A stretch of DNA of 64,000 nt. It comes from Plantactinospora sp. BC1. GTDB lineage: Bacteria; Actinomycetota; Actinomycetes; Mycobacteriales; Micromonosporaceae. The stretch lies in NCBI RefSeq assembly GCF_003030345.1, contig NZ_CP028158.1, positions 7,192,001-7,256,000 on the forward strand, given 5' to 3'. A program made the position numbers and the translations under genes. Positions 8,092-17,922 of this stretch are shown here, piece after piece; the stretch's first letter is position 1, and each line of letters starts with the position of its first letter. Under the pieces are notes generated by a model. The model was not told the DNA's origin and ran no database searches. It saw nothing but the letters and a program-made list of their open reading frames with translations.

Positions 8092-9517
8092 CGGCGGGTT
8101 GCCTCTCCTCGGCCCGGGAGTGCTGCTCCCGGGTGCTCTGTGCGCCCCGGGACTCGGGGTCGGTGGCGGTCTGCTGCTGCTCCGGCTCGTCGGCCTCGGT
8201 GAGCCGGCGGACCAGTACGGAGTCGATGTGGTTGCGCCGGCCGGTGGTGCCCTCGGCGATCAGCCGCAGCCCGCCCACGTCGGCCGAGGCACCGGGCAGC
8301 GGCACCCGGCCGAGGGACTGGGCGAGCAGCCCGCCGACGGTCTCCACCTCGTCGGCCGGCAACTCGACGTCGAAGAGCTCGCCGAGATCCTCGACCGGCA
8401 GCCGGGCGGTGACCCGCACCTGGCCGTCGTCGAGGCGCTCGACCGGCGGGCGCTCGACGTCGTACTCGTCGGTGATCTCGCCGACGATCTCCTCCAGGAT
8501 GTCCTCGATGGTGACCAGCCCGCCGGTGCCGCCGTACTCGTCGACGACGATCACCATGTGGGTCCGGGCCGCCTGCATCTCGGAGAGCAGGTCGTCGACC
8601 GGCTTCGACTCGGGCACGAAGGTGGCGGTGCGCATCACCTCGGAGACCGGCCGCTCGGCGGCGGCGGGGTCGTCGCCCTGGGTCTGCCGGATCACGTCCT
8701 TGAGATAGAGCACCCCGAGCACGTCGTCGACGCTGTCGCCGATCACCGGGATCCGGGAGAAGCCGGAGCGGAGAAAGAGCACCAGCGCCTGCGGCAGCTT
8801 CTTGTGCGCCTCGATCCAGACCATCTCGGTACGCGGCACCATCACCTCGCGGACGATGGTGTCGCCGAGCGCGAAGACGGAGTGGATCATCTGCCGTTCG
8901 CCGTGCTCCACGACGCCGCGCTGCTCGGCCAGGTCGACCAGCTCGCGCAGCTCGACCTGGGTGGCGAACGGGCCCTCCCGGAAACCGCGCCCCGGGGTCA
9001 CCGCGTTGCCGATCAGGATCAGCAGCGAGGCGAGCGGGTTGAGCACCCGGCCCAGCCAGCGGACCAGCGGCGCGGTGACCCGGCCGACCGTGTAGGCGTG
9101 CTGCCGGCCGATGGTGCGCGGCGCCACGCCGACCACCACGAAGCTGACCACCGTCATCGCGCCCGCGGTGACCAGGGCGGCGGTCCAGCCGGCGCCGAAG
9201 GTGTCCACCGCGACGAGCGCGACCAGCACGGTCGCGGTCAGTTCGCAGAGCAGTCGCAGCAACAGCAGCAGGTTGATGTGCCGGACCGCGTCGGCGGCGA
9301 CGACCTGGAGGGTACGCGCGCCGCGTACGCCGTCCCGGGCCAGCTCACCGGCCTGGGCCGGGGAGACGGCGCCGAGCGCGGCGTCGGCCATCGCGAAGAT
9401 GCCGGCGAGCACCACCAGGCCGGCGGCGAAGAAGAGCAGTGCGAGATCGGGTAGGCCGCCCGGGGCGCTGACGGTGGACGCCAGCGGCGCGGGCAGCGCG
9501 GCTAAATGACCAGGCAT
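8084..9517 (-). CDS. CNNM/CorC-type hemolysin family membrane protein with CBS pair
   Basis: A 477-residue protein. The N-terminal CNNM domain has about four membrane helices (residues 20-160), followed by two CBS domains ([14 protein letters not shown] near residue 215 to [12 protein letters not shown] near residue 350) and a C-terminal CorC/HlyC domain. Relatives are implicated in Mg2+ or Co2+ efflux; the older name hemolysin is not informative. The ATG start at 9515-9517 shares one base with the ybeY stop (TGATG), so it is coupled to ybeY. The tail is rich in Glu/Gln/Arg. An open frame continues further upstream but overlaps ybeY and phoH and has no family support. Confidence 0.92.
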   Translation of the reverse strand: MPGHLAALPAPLASTVSAPGGLPDLALLFFAAGLVVLAGIFAMADAALGAVSPAQAGELARDGVRGARTLQVVAADAVRHINLLLLLRLLCELTATVLVALVAVDTFGAGWTAALVTAGAMTVVSFVVVGVAPRTIGRQHAYTVGRVTAPLVRWLGRVLNPLASLLILIGNAVTPGRGFREGPFATQVELRELVDLAEQRGVVEHGERQMIHSVFALGDTIVREVMVPRTEMVWIEAHKKLPQALVLFLRSGFSRIPVIGDSVDDVLGVLYLKDVIRQTQGDDPAAAERPVSEVMRTATFVPESKPVDDLLSEMQAARTHMVIVVDEYGGTGGLVTIEDILEEIVGEITDEYDVERPPVERLDDGQVRVTARLPVEDLGELFDVELPADEVETVGGLLAQSLGRVPLPGASADVGGLRLIAEGTTGRRNHIDSVLVRRLTEADEPEQQQTATDPESRGAQSTREQHSRAEERQPADA

Positions 9518-9984
9518 CACTGGGTCCGGGTCGCGCGCCAGCTGTCCAGGAGCCGCGCCTGTAGCGCGAACATCTCCCGTTCCTCCTCCGGTTCGGCGTG
9601 GTCGTAGCCGAGTAGGTGCAGTACGCCGTGCACGGTCAGCAGGTGCAGCTCGTCGGCGGCCGAGTGCCCGGCGGTGGCGGCCTGCTTGGCGGCCACCTCC
9701 GGGCAGAGCACGATGTCGCCGAGGAGCGCCGGCTCGCCGCCGTTCACCTCGCCGGGCCCGTGGTCGACGCTCCCCTCGTCCATCGGGAAGGCGAGTACGT
9801 CGGTCGGGCCGTCCCCACCCATCCAGCGGTGGTTCAGCTCGGTCATGTAGTCGACGTCGACGAGCAGCACCGACAGCTCGGCGAGGGAGTTCACTCCCAT
9901 CTCGTCGAGGGCGTGCCGGGCGACGGCGAGCACGGCGTCGGTGTCGACGCTGCTCCCCGACTCGTTGGCGATCTCGATGGACAA
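9517..9984 (-). CDS. ybeY: Endoribonuclease YbeY (16S rRNA maturation)
   Basis: Zinc-dependent single-strand RNase needed for 16S rRNA 3'-end maturation and 70S ribosome quality control. The signature [11 protein letters not shown] (three metal-ligand histidines) lies near residues 117-127, and [14 protein letters not shown] precedes it. I choose the rare TTG at 9982-9984 as start because the protein then begins [10 protein letters not shown] like its relatives and AGGGGA is well spaced upstream. An in-frame GTG at 10024-10026 would add 14 residues. It is 155 residues, normal. It follows phoH by about 50 bases and is coupled to the corC gene. Confidence 0.92.
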   Translation of the reverse strand: MSIEIANESGSSVDTDAVLAVARHALDEMGVNSLAELSVLLVDVDYMTELNHRWMGGDGPTDVLAFPMDEGSVDHGPGEVNGGEPALLGDIVLCPEVAAKQAATAGHSAADELHLLTVHGVLHLLGYDHAEPEEEREMFALQARLLDSWRATRTQ

Positions 9985-10037
9985 CTGGTTCCCCTGATGC
10001 GCTGTCGGAAGCTGTGGTGGCCGCACTGTCGGCCGGT

Positions 10038-11201
<1,164 letters not shown>

Positions 11202-11461
11202 CGTATCTGTTCAACGCCGACGGCACGCTGCCCATTTCCGCCACCGACCGCCGGCCCGGGCAGGGCGTGCCGCACCCCGTCCGCGCCGGAGCCCACCGAG
11301 CCGCCCCGCCGCCGCGAGGCCGGCGCGGCCGATCCGCTCGCCGACCGGCCGGCACCCCCACCGACCTGGACAACCTGGGCGTAACGGGACGGCGGTGACG
11401 CCGCTCCGGCACAGGTCGGGGCCCGGCGCGCCGGCGGGAACCACACGGGAGGCACCAGCCG

Positions 11462-12853
11462 TCAGCTCGCGCGGAAGTCGAAGCGGTCGAAGGTCTCCTG
11501 GCGGCGGGTGAAGCGGTAGGTGGCCCAGTGCATCCTGACCACCTCGCCCCGGTCGTCCCGGGTCAGCCGGAGCAGTTCGCCGACCTCCCGGCCGGAGACC
11601 GTACGCAGCACGTCCGGCCGGTCCGGCAGCGGCGCGAAGACGGCCGGCGGCTTTCCGGCCGGATCGGCCGCGCCCCGGGCCCGCAGGGTGCCGTCCCGCC
11701 ACGAGAAGACGTACTCGAAGCCCTCGCCCCACCAGCGGCCGAGCAGCCCACGGTACGGCTCCGGAGCCGGCTCGCCCGGAGCCCACGGCACGATGTCGGC
11801 GGGATCGTCCTGGGCCGAGGCGGCCAGGAGCTGGTGCGTCAGGTCGTTCACCGCCACGCCGGTACCGGAGGACCCGAGCACCGCGCACCCCATCGCCCCC
11901 GGGGTGCCGGGCCCGCCACGCCGGCCGTAGACGCTGGCCAGGAAGCCCGGCATGGCGCCGTCGTGCCCGACGTGCGTGATCCGCTCGGCGGCGCCCGACG
12001 CATCCCGCTGGGGCAGCAGGATGAGTCCCAGCCCGAACCCGGCGGTCCAGAGCGACTCGTCGGTCACCGTCAGCGGCCAGCGCATCTCGTCGAGGGTGGT
12101 GGACCGGAGCACCGCGCCGGCCGGATCCACCGCCGCCGGGTCGGCCAGGAACGCCGCCCAGCGGGCCATATCGGGTGCGGTGCTCCAGAGCTGCGCGGCC
12201 GGGCCGACCGCGCCGAGGTCGGTGTTCGGCTCCGGCCGGGCGTGGTCGGAGTAGGCGTCGACCAGGAACCCGGTCGCCGCGCCGGCCGGCGGCTGCGGCT
12301 GGGTGTCGGCCAGCCCGAGCGGACCGAGTACCCGCTCGGCGAGCACCTCCGCCCAGGTACCGCCACGGAGCCGGGCGACCGCCTGGCCGAGCAGCGCGGC
12401 CCCGAGGTTGGAGTAGTGGAAGCGGCGGCCCGCCGGGAGCACCCGTTCGGCCCGGGCCAGGTCGGCGAGGAACTCGTCGAGTTCCGGCGTGTGCAGGGTG
12501 TCCCAGATGTCGCCGTACGGCTCGCGCTGCACCCCGGAGGTGTGCGACAGCAGCCGACGTACGGTCAGTTCGCCGTGCGCCGGTACGTCGAGGTGCGCCC
12601 CGATCGGGTCGTCCAGGTCGAGCAGGCCGTCGTCCCGACACTGCATCACGAGTACGGCGGTGAAGGTCTTCGTCACCGAGCCGATCCGGAACGCCGTACC
12701 GGGGCCCAGCGGCGCGTCGTTGCCGGTGGTGCCGACCGTGCAGGTCCGCAGCGGCCGGTCGGCCCGGTGCAGCGCGGCGGAGACCGCCGGGATCCGGGAC
12801 TCGGCCTGCGCCTGCCGGACCAGCCGCTCGAACCGTCCGTCTCCCTCGGCCAC
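11462..12853 (-). CDS. Serine hydrolase of the class C beta-lactamase/D-Ala-D-Ala peptidase family
   Basis: A 463-residue protein with the penicillin-binding fold active-site triad: SVTK (SxxK nucleophile motif) near residue 58, YSN near residue 147 in HYSNLG, and HVGHDG (equivalent of KTG) near residue 290. A C-terminal beta-rich domain of about 100 residues follows. There is no signal peptide, so it is probably cytosolic and an esterase or peptidase rather than a secreted beta-lactamase. The real substrate is unknown. It stands between phoH and the HIT gene with gaps of 260 and 142 bases that show nothing notable. Confidence 0.85.
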   Translation of the reverse strand: MAEGDGRFERLVRQAQAESRIPAVSAALHRADRPLRTCTVGTTGNDAPLGPGTAFRIGSVTKTFTAVLVMQCRDDGLLDLDDPIGAHLDVPAHGELTVRRLLSHTSGVQREPYGDIWDTLHTPELDEFLADLARAERVLPAGRRFHYSNLGAALLGQAVARLRGGTWAEVLAERVLGPLGLADTQPQPPAGAATGFLVDAYSDHARPEPNTDLGAVGPAAQLWSTAPDMARWAAFLADPAAVDPAGAVLRSTTLDEMRWPLTVTDESLWTAGFGLGLILLPQRDASGAAERITHVGHDGAMPGFLASVYGRRGGPGTPGAMGCAVLGSSGTGVAVNDLTHQLLAASAQDDPADIVPWAPGEPAPEPYRGLLGRWWGEGFEYVFSWRDGTLRARGAADPAGKPPAVFAPLPDRPDVLRTVSGREVGELLRLTRDDRGEVVRMHWATYRFTRRQETFDRFDFRAS

Positions 12854-12995
12854 GATGCCCCCTCGCCGGCGATCCCTTCGCCAAGATCACGGATCCTAAC
12901 GCCCGCCCACCTGGCCGTCCCCGCTGGCCACCGCCCCGGCCGCCCCGGTCCGCGCGGGTTTCCCGACCGGTGGGGCGGGGCGGGGGAAGCCGCGC

Positions 12996-13355
12996 TCAGC
13001 GGGCCAGCATCGGCCCCAGCGGCGCGCCGCCCAACACGTGGGCGTGGGCGTGGAAGACCTCCTGCCCGCCGTACGGGCCGGTGTTGAAGATCAGCCGGAA
13101 GCCGTCGGCGGCCAGTCCCTCGGTCTCGGCGACCACCGCCGCGGTGCCGAGCACGTCGCCGGCCAGCCCCGGATCGGCCTCGGTCAGGGTCACCACGTCG
13201 GCGTAGTGCTCCTTCGGGATCACCAGCACGTGCACCGGTGCCTTCGGGTCGATGTCCCGGAAGGCGAGCGTGGTGTCGGTCTCCCGGACGACGGTGGCCG
13301 GGATCTCGCCCGCGACGATCCGGCAGAACAGGCAGTTGGTCTCCATCATCGCCAT
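12996..13355 (-). CDS. HIT family nucleotide-binding protein
   Basis: A small HINT-like protein of 119 residues that hydrolyses or transfers nucleotides from phosphoramidates or dinucleotides. The histidine triad HAHAH lies near residues 98-102 in VFHAHAHVLGG. The N-terminal CLFC pair, with a later histidine, is a likely zinc or structural site. Three nearby ATG codons (13353-13355, 13347-13349, 13344-13346) could start it; I use the outermost. The tandem repeat at 13375-13498 lies directly upstream, leaving about 20 bases for the leader. Confidence 0.93.
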   Translation of the reverse strand: MAMMETNCLFCRIVAGEIPATVVRETDTTLAFRDIDPKAPVHVLVIPKEHYADVVTLTEADPGLAGDVLGTAAVVAETEGLAADGFRLIFNTGPYGGQEVFHAHAHVLGGAPLGPMLAR

Positions 13356-13374
13356 CGTAGGGGCTGCCCCTGCC

Positions 13375-13498
13375 CGACGCGGCCCGGCCGGCACCCGGCA
13401 CGACACGGCCCGGCCGGCACCCGACACGACGCGGCCCGGTTGGCGCACGGCGCGGCACGGCCCGGTTGGCGCACGGCGCGACACGGCCCGGCCGGCGC
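13375..13498. repeat. 26-bp minisatellite, about 4.8 copies, between the HIT and SDR genes
   Basis: Units at 13375-13400, 13401-13426, 13427-13452, 13453-13478 and a partial copy from 13479. All share the core CGGCCCGG. Copies 1-2 and copies 3-4 are closest to each other, which suggests stepwise duplication. It fills most of the divergent gap between the minus-strand HIT gene and the plus-strand SDR gene. Confidence 0.85.
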
Positions 13499-13562
13499 GC
13501 TCTGGCACGGGCCGGGCCGGCCCGGTCGGGCCGGGGTGGGCGGCGACCGGCATCATGGCCGG

Positions 13563-14324
13563 ATGACTGGACGAGCGGTGCTGGTGACGGGGGCGTCCCG
13601 GGGAATCGGGCGGGCGGTGGCGACGGCGTTCGCCGCCGGAGGCGATCGGGTGGCCGTGCACCACCGCGACTCGACGCCGCTGGCCGAACAACTCGTCGCG
13701 GCCCTGCCCGGCGAGGGGCACGTGGTGGTCCGGGCCGACCTGGCCGACCCGGAGGAGGTACGCACGATGGTCGACGACGCGGCCGACCGGCTCGGCGGCC
13801 TGGACGTACTGGTGAACAACGCCGGGATCTTCGGCAGTGCGGATGCCGGGCACCCGGTCTTCGAGTCCTCCTACGAGCAGTGGCAGCAGCAGTGGCGCCG
13901 CACCCTCGACGTCAACCTGCTGGGCGCGGCCAACACCATCTGGTGTGCCGCCCGGCACCTGCCGCAGCCGGGTGGCCGGATCGTCAACGTCTCGTCGCGG
14001 GGCGCGTTCCGGGGCGAGCCGACGCAGCCGGCGTACGGCGCCAGCAAGGCCGGGCTGAACGCGCTCGGCCAGTCCCTGGCGGTGGCCCTCGCCCCGTACG
14101 GCATCGCGGTCGCCACGGTCGCGCCCGGCTTCGTCGAGACCGACATGACCAACGAGCACCTCAAGGCGCCGCGCGGCGACGCGATCCGGGCGCAGAGCCC
14201 GTTCAACCGGATCGCCCGGCCGGAGGAGATCGCCGCCGCCGTGCACTGGCTGGCCTCGCCCGAGGCGGAGTGGGCCTCCGGCACCATCGTGGACCTCAAC
14301 GGCGCCTCCTACCTGCGTACCTGA
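13563..14324 (+). CDS. SDR family oxidoreductase
   Basis: Classical short-chain dehydrogenase/reductase of 253 residues. It shows the cofactor motif TGASRGIG near residues 9-16, NNAG near residue 88, catalytic Ser in NVSSRG and the YGASK catalytic Tyr-Lys near residue 160, then PGFVETDM. The early HHRD after the second strand suggests NADP(H) preference, but this is weak. Substrate unknown; the pattern is close to FabG-type 3-oxoacyl reductases. The ATG at 13563 follows a near -10 hexamer (CATCAT) by six bases and lacks a ribosome site, so a leaderless transcript is possible. Confidence 0.9.
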   Translation: MTGRAVLVTGASRGIGRAVATAFAAGGDRVAVHHRDSTPLAEQLVAALPGEGHVVVRADLADPEEVRTMVDDAADRLGGLDVLVNNAGIFGSADAGHPVFESSYEQWQQQWRRTLDVNLLGAANTIWCAARHLPQPGGRIVNVSSRGAFRGEPTQPAYGASKAGLNALGQSLAVALAPYGIAVATVAPGFVETDMTNEHLKAPRGDAIRAQSPFNRIARPEEIAAAVHWLASPEAEWASGTIVDLNGASYLRT

Positions 14325-14332
14325 CCGCCGCC

Positions 14333-14371
14333 GCCGGACGACGCCGACCGGCGCCGGACGACGCCGACCGG
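14333..14371. repeat. Short direct repeat, 20-bp period, 2 copies, after the SDR stop
   Basis: A 19-base sequence (GCCGGACGACGCCGACCGG) occurs at 14333-14351 and again at 14353-14371, starting nine bases after the SDR stop codon. It resembles, on a small scale, the other arrays found at gene ends in this window. Confidence 0.75.
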
Positions 14372-14465
14372 AGTAGTCCGGAAATCGGGCGGTGGTCGTC
14401 GGGCGGCGGGCGGCGGCCCGGACTGGCAGGATGATCGATATCCGGCCGGTGGAAGGGGCGCGACG

Positions 14466-16988
14466 ATGACGGTGGATCGGCGGGACACGGCGGAAGCCGA
14501 CGGAGCGAAGGCCGACGCGGCCGACGGGGCGGACGGGACGAAGGCCGACGGGGCGGACGCGGTGGTCGACCCGGCGGAGGCGGTGGTCGAACGGGCGCTC
14601 GCCGCGCTGGACCTGGAGACCAAGGTCCGACTCCTCTCCGGCCAGGACTTCTGGACTCTGCCGGCCGTACCCGAGATCGGGCTCGGCTCGCTGGTCATGT
14701 CCGACGGCCCGATCGGGATACGCGGCGTTCGCTGGGCCCCGGACAACCCGTCGATCGCCCTGCCCAGCCCGACCGCGCTGGCCGCCACCTGGGATCCTGC
14801 GCTGGCCCGGCAGGCGGGCCGGGTGCTCGGGGCCGAATGCCGGCGCAACGGCATCCACCTGCTCCTCGCCCCCACCGTCAACCTGCACCGCAGCCCGCTC
14901 GGCGGCCGGCACTTCGAGTGCTATTCGGAGGATCCGCTGCTCAGTGCCGAGATCGGCGTCGGTTACGTCACCGGCGTACAGGACCTCGGCGTCGGGGCCA
15001 CGGTCAAGCACCTGGTCGCCAACGACTCGGAGACGGACCGGATGACCGTGGACGTCCGGGTCTCCGAACGGGCACTCCGGGAGCTCTACCTCGCCCCGTT
15101 CGAACGGATCGTCGCCGCCGGGGTCTGGGCGGTGATGGCGGCGTACAACGGGGTCAACGGGCACACCATGACCGAGCACGCCGGCCTGCTCCGGGACCTG
15201 CTCAAGCGGGAGTGGGGCTTCGACGGGATCGTGGTCTCGGACTGGACGGCGGCGAGGAGCACCGAGGCGTCCGCGAACGCCGGCCTCGACGTGGTGATGC
15301 CGGCCGCCGGGGACCCGTGGGGCGCCGCGCTGGTCGCCGCCGTCCGAGCCGGCACGGTCGCCGAGACGGAGGTGGACGACAAGGTACGCCGGGTGCTCCG
15401 GCTCGCCGGCCGGGTCGGGCTGCTCGACGGCGTACCCCCGGCGGTGGCCCCCGCCGACCGGCCGCGCCCGCCGGACGGCGCCGCCCTGGCGCACGCGGTC
15501 GCGGTCCGCTCCTTCGTGCTGGCCCGCAACGACGGCGACCTGCTGCCGCTCGATCCGGGCGAGCTGCGCCGGGTCGCGGTGCTCGGCGCGCTCGCCGACG
15601 ACGCGCGGATCCAGGGCGGCGGCAGTGCGCTGGTCGTGCCGCCGCACGCCATCTCCCCGCTCGCCGGGCTGACCGCCGCGCTGCCCGAGGCCGACCTCGA
15701 CCACGCGGTCGGCGCCGACCCCCGGCTCCGGCTGCCGGCGGCCGGCGGGGTGGCCTGGACGCCGATCACCGCGACGCTGCGCGACGCCGACGGCCGGGAG
15801 CGCTACCGGACGGAGCTGGACCGGGCGACGGTGCGCTGGATGGGTGAGCTGCCCGACGGGCTGCCGCCGGAGGAGCTGGCCAGCATCGAACTCACCGCCG
15901 TGCACACGCCGCTGCGCAGCGGCACCGCCCGGCTCGCCGTCGAGGGCTTCGGGGTCCTCACCCTCACCGTGGACGGCACGGAACTCTTCGACGGCCCGCT
16001 CTACGAGCCGTCGGAGGAGCCCGGCACCGTCTTCCGGGCCACCGTGGAGCGCCGGTTCGAGATCGCCGTACGGGCCGGTGAGCCGGTCGAGGTACGGCTC
16101 ACCCGCCGGATGGTCGACGGCGAGCACCCGGGCTTCGTCTCCGTCACCCTCGGACACGCCGAGCCCGCGGTCGCCCCGGACGACGCCCTGCTCGACGAGG
16201 CGGTCCGGATCGCCGCCGACGCCGACGTGGCGGTGGTGGTGGTCGGCACCACCGAGGAGGTCGAGTCGGAGGGGTTCGACCGGAGCACGCTCACGCTGCC
16301 CGGCCGGCAGGACGAGCTGGTCCGGCGGGTCGCGGCGGCCAATCCCCGGACGGTGGTGGTGGTCAACGCCGGCTCCCCGGTGCTGATGCCCTGGGCCGAC
16401 GAGGTGGCGGCGATCCTGCTCACCTGGTTTCCCGGGCAGGAGGCCGGGGCGGCGCTCGCCGACGTGCTGCTCGGCCGGGCGGAACCGGGCGGACGGCTCC
16501 CCACCACCTGGCCACGCCGCCCGGAGGACTGCCCGGCGCTTTCCACCACCCCGGTCGACGGGGTGCTCGACTACACCGACGGGATCTTCGTCGGCTACCG
16601 GGGCTGGCGGGCCGCACCGCTCTTCCCGTTCGGGCACGGCCTCGGCTACACCGACTGGGCGTACGAGTCGCTGACCGTCGAGGAGGGGGCGGAGGGGCCG
16701 GTCGCGGTGGTCACCGTCCGCAACGCCGGTCGCCGTCCCGGCCGCGAGGTGGTGCAGGTGTACGTCGGCCCGGAGGCCGCCGAGCCGGACCGCCCGGTCC
16801 GCTGGCTGGCCGGCTTCGCCGCTGCCGAGGCGGCTCCCGGAGCGGCGGCGACGGTCCGGGTGCCCCTGCCGGCCCGGACCTTCCAGGTCTGGGAGCGGGA
16901 CGGTTGGCAGACCCGCCCCGGCCGTTACCGGGTCGAGGCGGCGCACAGCATCGCCGACGTTCGCCAGTCCACCACCCTCGACCGCTGA
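14466..16988 (+). CDS. Glycoside hydrolase family 3 beta-glucosidase with PA14 insert
   Basis: An 840-residue enzyme. The catalytic (alpha/beta)8 domain holds the nucleophile Asp in VVSDWTA near residue 257. The second domain has EEVESEGFDRSTLTLPG, the usual acid/base region, near residues 600-615. Between them (about residues 430-560) lies a PA14-like beta domain (GELPDG...GTVFRATVERRF), and a fibronectin-III-like domain ends the protein (VVTVRNAGRRPGREVVQVYV). No signal peptide, so imported oligosaccharides are the likely substrate, as for bacterial BglB/BglX types with PA14. The first 35 residues are a degenerate ADGADGTKADGADA repeat. Ribosome site GAAGGGG before ATG 14466. Confidence 0.92.
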   Translation: MTVDRRDTAEADGAKADAADGADGTKADGADAVVDPAEAVVERALAALDLETKVRLLSGQDFWTLPAVPEIGLGSLVMSDGPIGIRGVRWAPDNPSIALPSPTALAATWDPALARQAGRVLGAECRRNGIHLLLAPTVNLHRSPLGGRHFECYSEDPLLSAEIGVGYVTGVQDLGVGATVKHLVANDSETDRMTVDVRVSERALRELYLAPFERIVAAGVWAVMAAYNGVNGHTMTEHAGLLRDLLKREWGFDGIVVSDWTAARSTEASANAGLDVVMPAAGDPWGAALVAAVRAGTVAETEVDDKVRRVLRLAGRVGLLDGVPPAVAPADRPRPPDGAALAHAVAVRSFVLARNDGDLLPLDPGELRRVAVLGALADDARIQGGGSALVVPPHAISPLAGLTAALPEADLDHAVGADPRLRLPAAGGVAWTPITATLRDADGRERYRTELDRATVRWMGELPDGLPPEELASIELTAVHTPLRSGTARLAVEGFGVLTLTVDGTELFDGPLYEPSEEPGTVFRATVERRFEIAVRAGEPVEVRLTRRMVDGEHPGFVSVTLGHAEPAVAPDDALLDEAVRIAADADVAVVVVGTTEEVESEGFDRSTLTLPGRQDELVRRVAAANPRTVVVVNAGSPVLMPWADEVAAILLTWFPGQEAGAALADVLLGRAEPGGRLPTTWPRRPEDCPALSTTPVDGVLDYTDGIFVGYRGWRAAPLFPFGHGLGYTDWAYESLTVEEGAEGPVAVVTVRNAGRRPGREVVQVYVGPEAAEPDRPVRWLAGFAAAEAAPGAAATVRVPLPARTFQVWERDGWQTRPGRYRVEAAHSIADVRQSTTLDR

Positions 16989-17002
16989 CCCACCCCTTCC
17001 CG

Positions 17003-17057
17003 CAAGATTCTTGTAGATCTGTGGTTCGGAGCTGACCACAGATCTACAAGAATCTTG
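17003..17057. terminator. Perfect 23-bp AT-rich inverted repeat between convergent genes
   Basis: Arms 17003-17025 (beginning caagattcttg) and 17035-17057 (ending caagaatcttg) are exact reverse complements around a 9-base loop. It lies 15 bases after the GH3 stop and 10 bases before the end of rsmE, so it would fold in both transcripts and could end both. Its composition is far more AT-rich than anything around it, and there is no U-tract. A mobile extragenic palindrome is an alternative reading. Confidence 0.7.
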
Positions 17058-17066
17058 AACTGCGGG

Positions 17067-17810
17067 TCACCACCGGCCGAGCCGGGTCGACAGTACGGCG
17101 AGGGCGGCTACGCCGGCGGTCGAGGTACGCAGCACCTCCGGGCCGAGCCGGACCGGTACGGCACCCGCCGAGGTGAGCGTCGCCAGCTCGGCCGGCGACA
17201 CGCCTCCCTCGGGACCGACCACCAGCACGATGTCGCCGGAGGGCGGCAGGTCGGCGGTGCCGAGCCGCGCCCGCGCCTCCTCGTGCAGCACGAAACCGGC
17301 CGCCGCCTCGGCGACCCGCCGGGCCACCGCCCGGGTCGACTCGTCCGGCGCCTGCGCCGAGCCGGCGACCGTCGGCAGCCAGGCGCGGCGGGCCTGCTTG
17401 GCCGCCTCACGGGCGGTCGCCGCCCAGCGGTCCCGGGCCCGGGCGCCCCGGTCGCCGCGCCACTGCGCCACCGAACGCTCCGCCGCCCAGGGCACGATCT
17501 CGTCCACCCCGACCTCGGTCATCGCCTGCACGGCCAGCTCGGCCCGGTCGCCCTTGGCGATGCCCTGCACCACCACCAGCCTCGGGTCGGGCGGGTCGAC
17601 GTACCGCCGGGAGGTGACCGCGGCGGTCAGGGTGCCCCGTCCGACGGCGGTGACCACGGCGGTCAGGGTGCCGCCGCGTCCGTCGGCGAGCAGCAGCTCC
17701 TCGCCGGTACGCAGCCGCTGCACGGTCGCCGCGTGATGCCCCTCCGGACCGTCCAGCGTGACGGAGTCGTCCGGCGGCAACGACTCGACCAGGAACAGCG
17801 GCGCGCTCAC
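17067..17810 (-). CDS. rsmE: 16S rRNA (uracil-1498-N3)-methyltransferase RsmE
   Basis: SPOUT-class methyltransferase that methylates U1498 of 16S rRNA using S-adenosylmethionine. An N-terminal PUA-like domain (LDGPEGHHAATVQRLRTGEELLLADG) is followed by the knotted domain with VVVQGIAKGDRAELAVQ, VGPEGG near residue 200 and LGPEVLRTSTAG near residue 225. I use GTG 17808-17810, which yields the usual MSAPLFLV-type N-terminus and 247 residues. A TAACCT hexamer ends seven bases upstream, so it may have its own leaderless promoter, although it also lies downstream of dnaJ. Confidence 0.94.
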   Translation of the reverse strand: MSAPLFLVESLPPDDSVTLDGPEGHHAATVQRLRTGEELLLADGRGGTLTAVVTAVGRGTLTAAVTSRRYVDPPDPRLVVVQGIAKGDRAELAVQAMTEVGVDEIVPWAAERSVAQWRGDRGARARDRWAATAREAAKQARRAWLPTVAGSAQAPDESTRAVARRVAEAAAGFVLHEEARARLGTADLPPSGDIVLVVGPEGGVSPAELATLTSAGAVPVRLGPEVLRTSTAGVAALAVLSTRLGRW

Positions 17811-17817
17811 GGCGAGC

Positions 17818-17823
17818 AGGTTA
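17818..17823 (-). promoter_or_regulatory. Putative -10 hexamer TAACCT for rsmE
   Basis: On the minus strand TAACCT is followed by seven bases and then the GTG start of rsmE, with no ribosome site between. This fits a leaderless transcript; no -35 was identified. Confidence 0.3.
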
Positions 17824-17870
17824 GCGGGTCGTCCGGCCGGCACGGCTCGCCGGCCGGACGACGCGCCAAT

Positions 17871-17922
17871 CAGGCGTGACCGTCAGGCGTGGCCGTCAGG
17901 CGTGGCCGTCAGGCGTGGCCGT
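17871..17922. repeat. 13-bp tandem repeat, 4 copies, spanning the dnaJ stop codon
   Basis: Unit CAGGCGTGGCCGT (plus strand), first copy with one change, in four consecutive copies. The dnaJ stop is within the array. Because 13 is not a multiple of three, the copies downstream of the true stop place TGA in the other two frames as well. Confidence 0.9.

Noticed and set aside
6692-9454. A plus-strand open frame of about 920 codons opposite era, the cdd-like gene and corC
   Set aside because: The opposite strand encodes intact, conserved proteins with motifs; the plus frame has no domain and no ribosome site.
12996-17039. A minus-strand open frame of over 1300 codons antisense to the GH3 and SDR genes
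   Set aside because: Only its last ~120 codons are real (the HIT protein). The rest is the antisense shadow of well-conserved genes, which is common in high-GC DNA.
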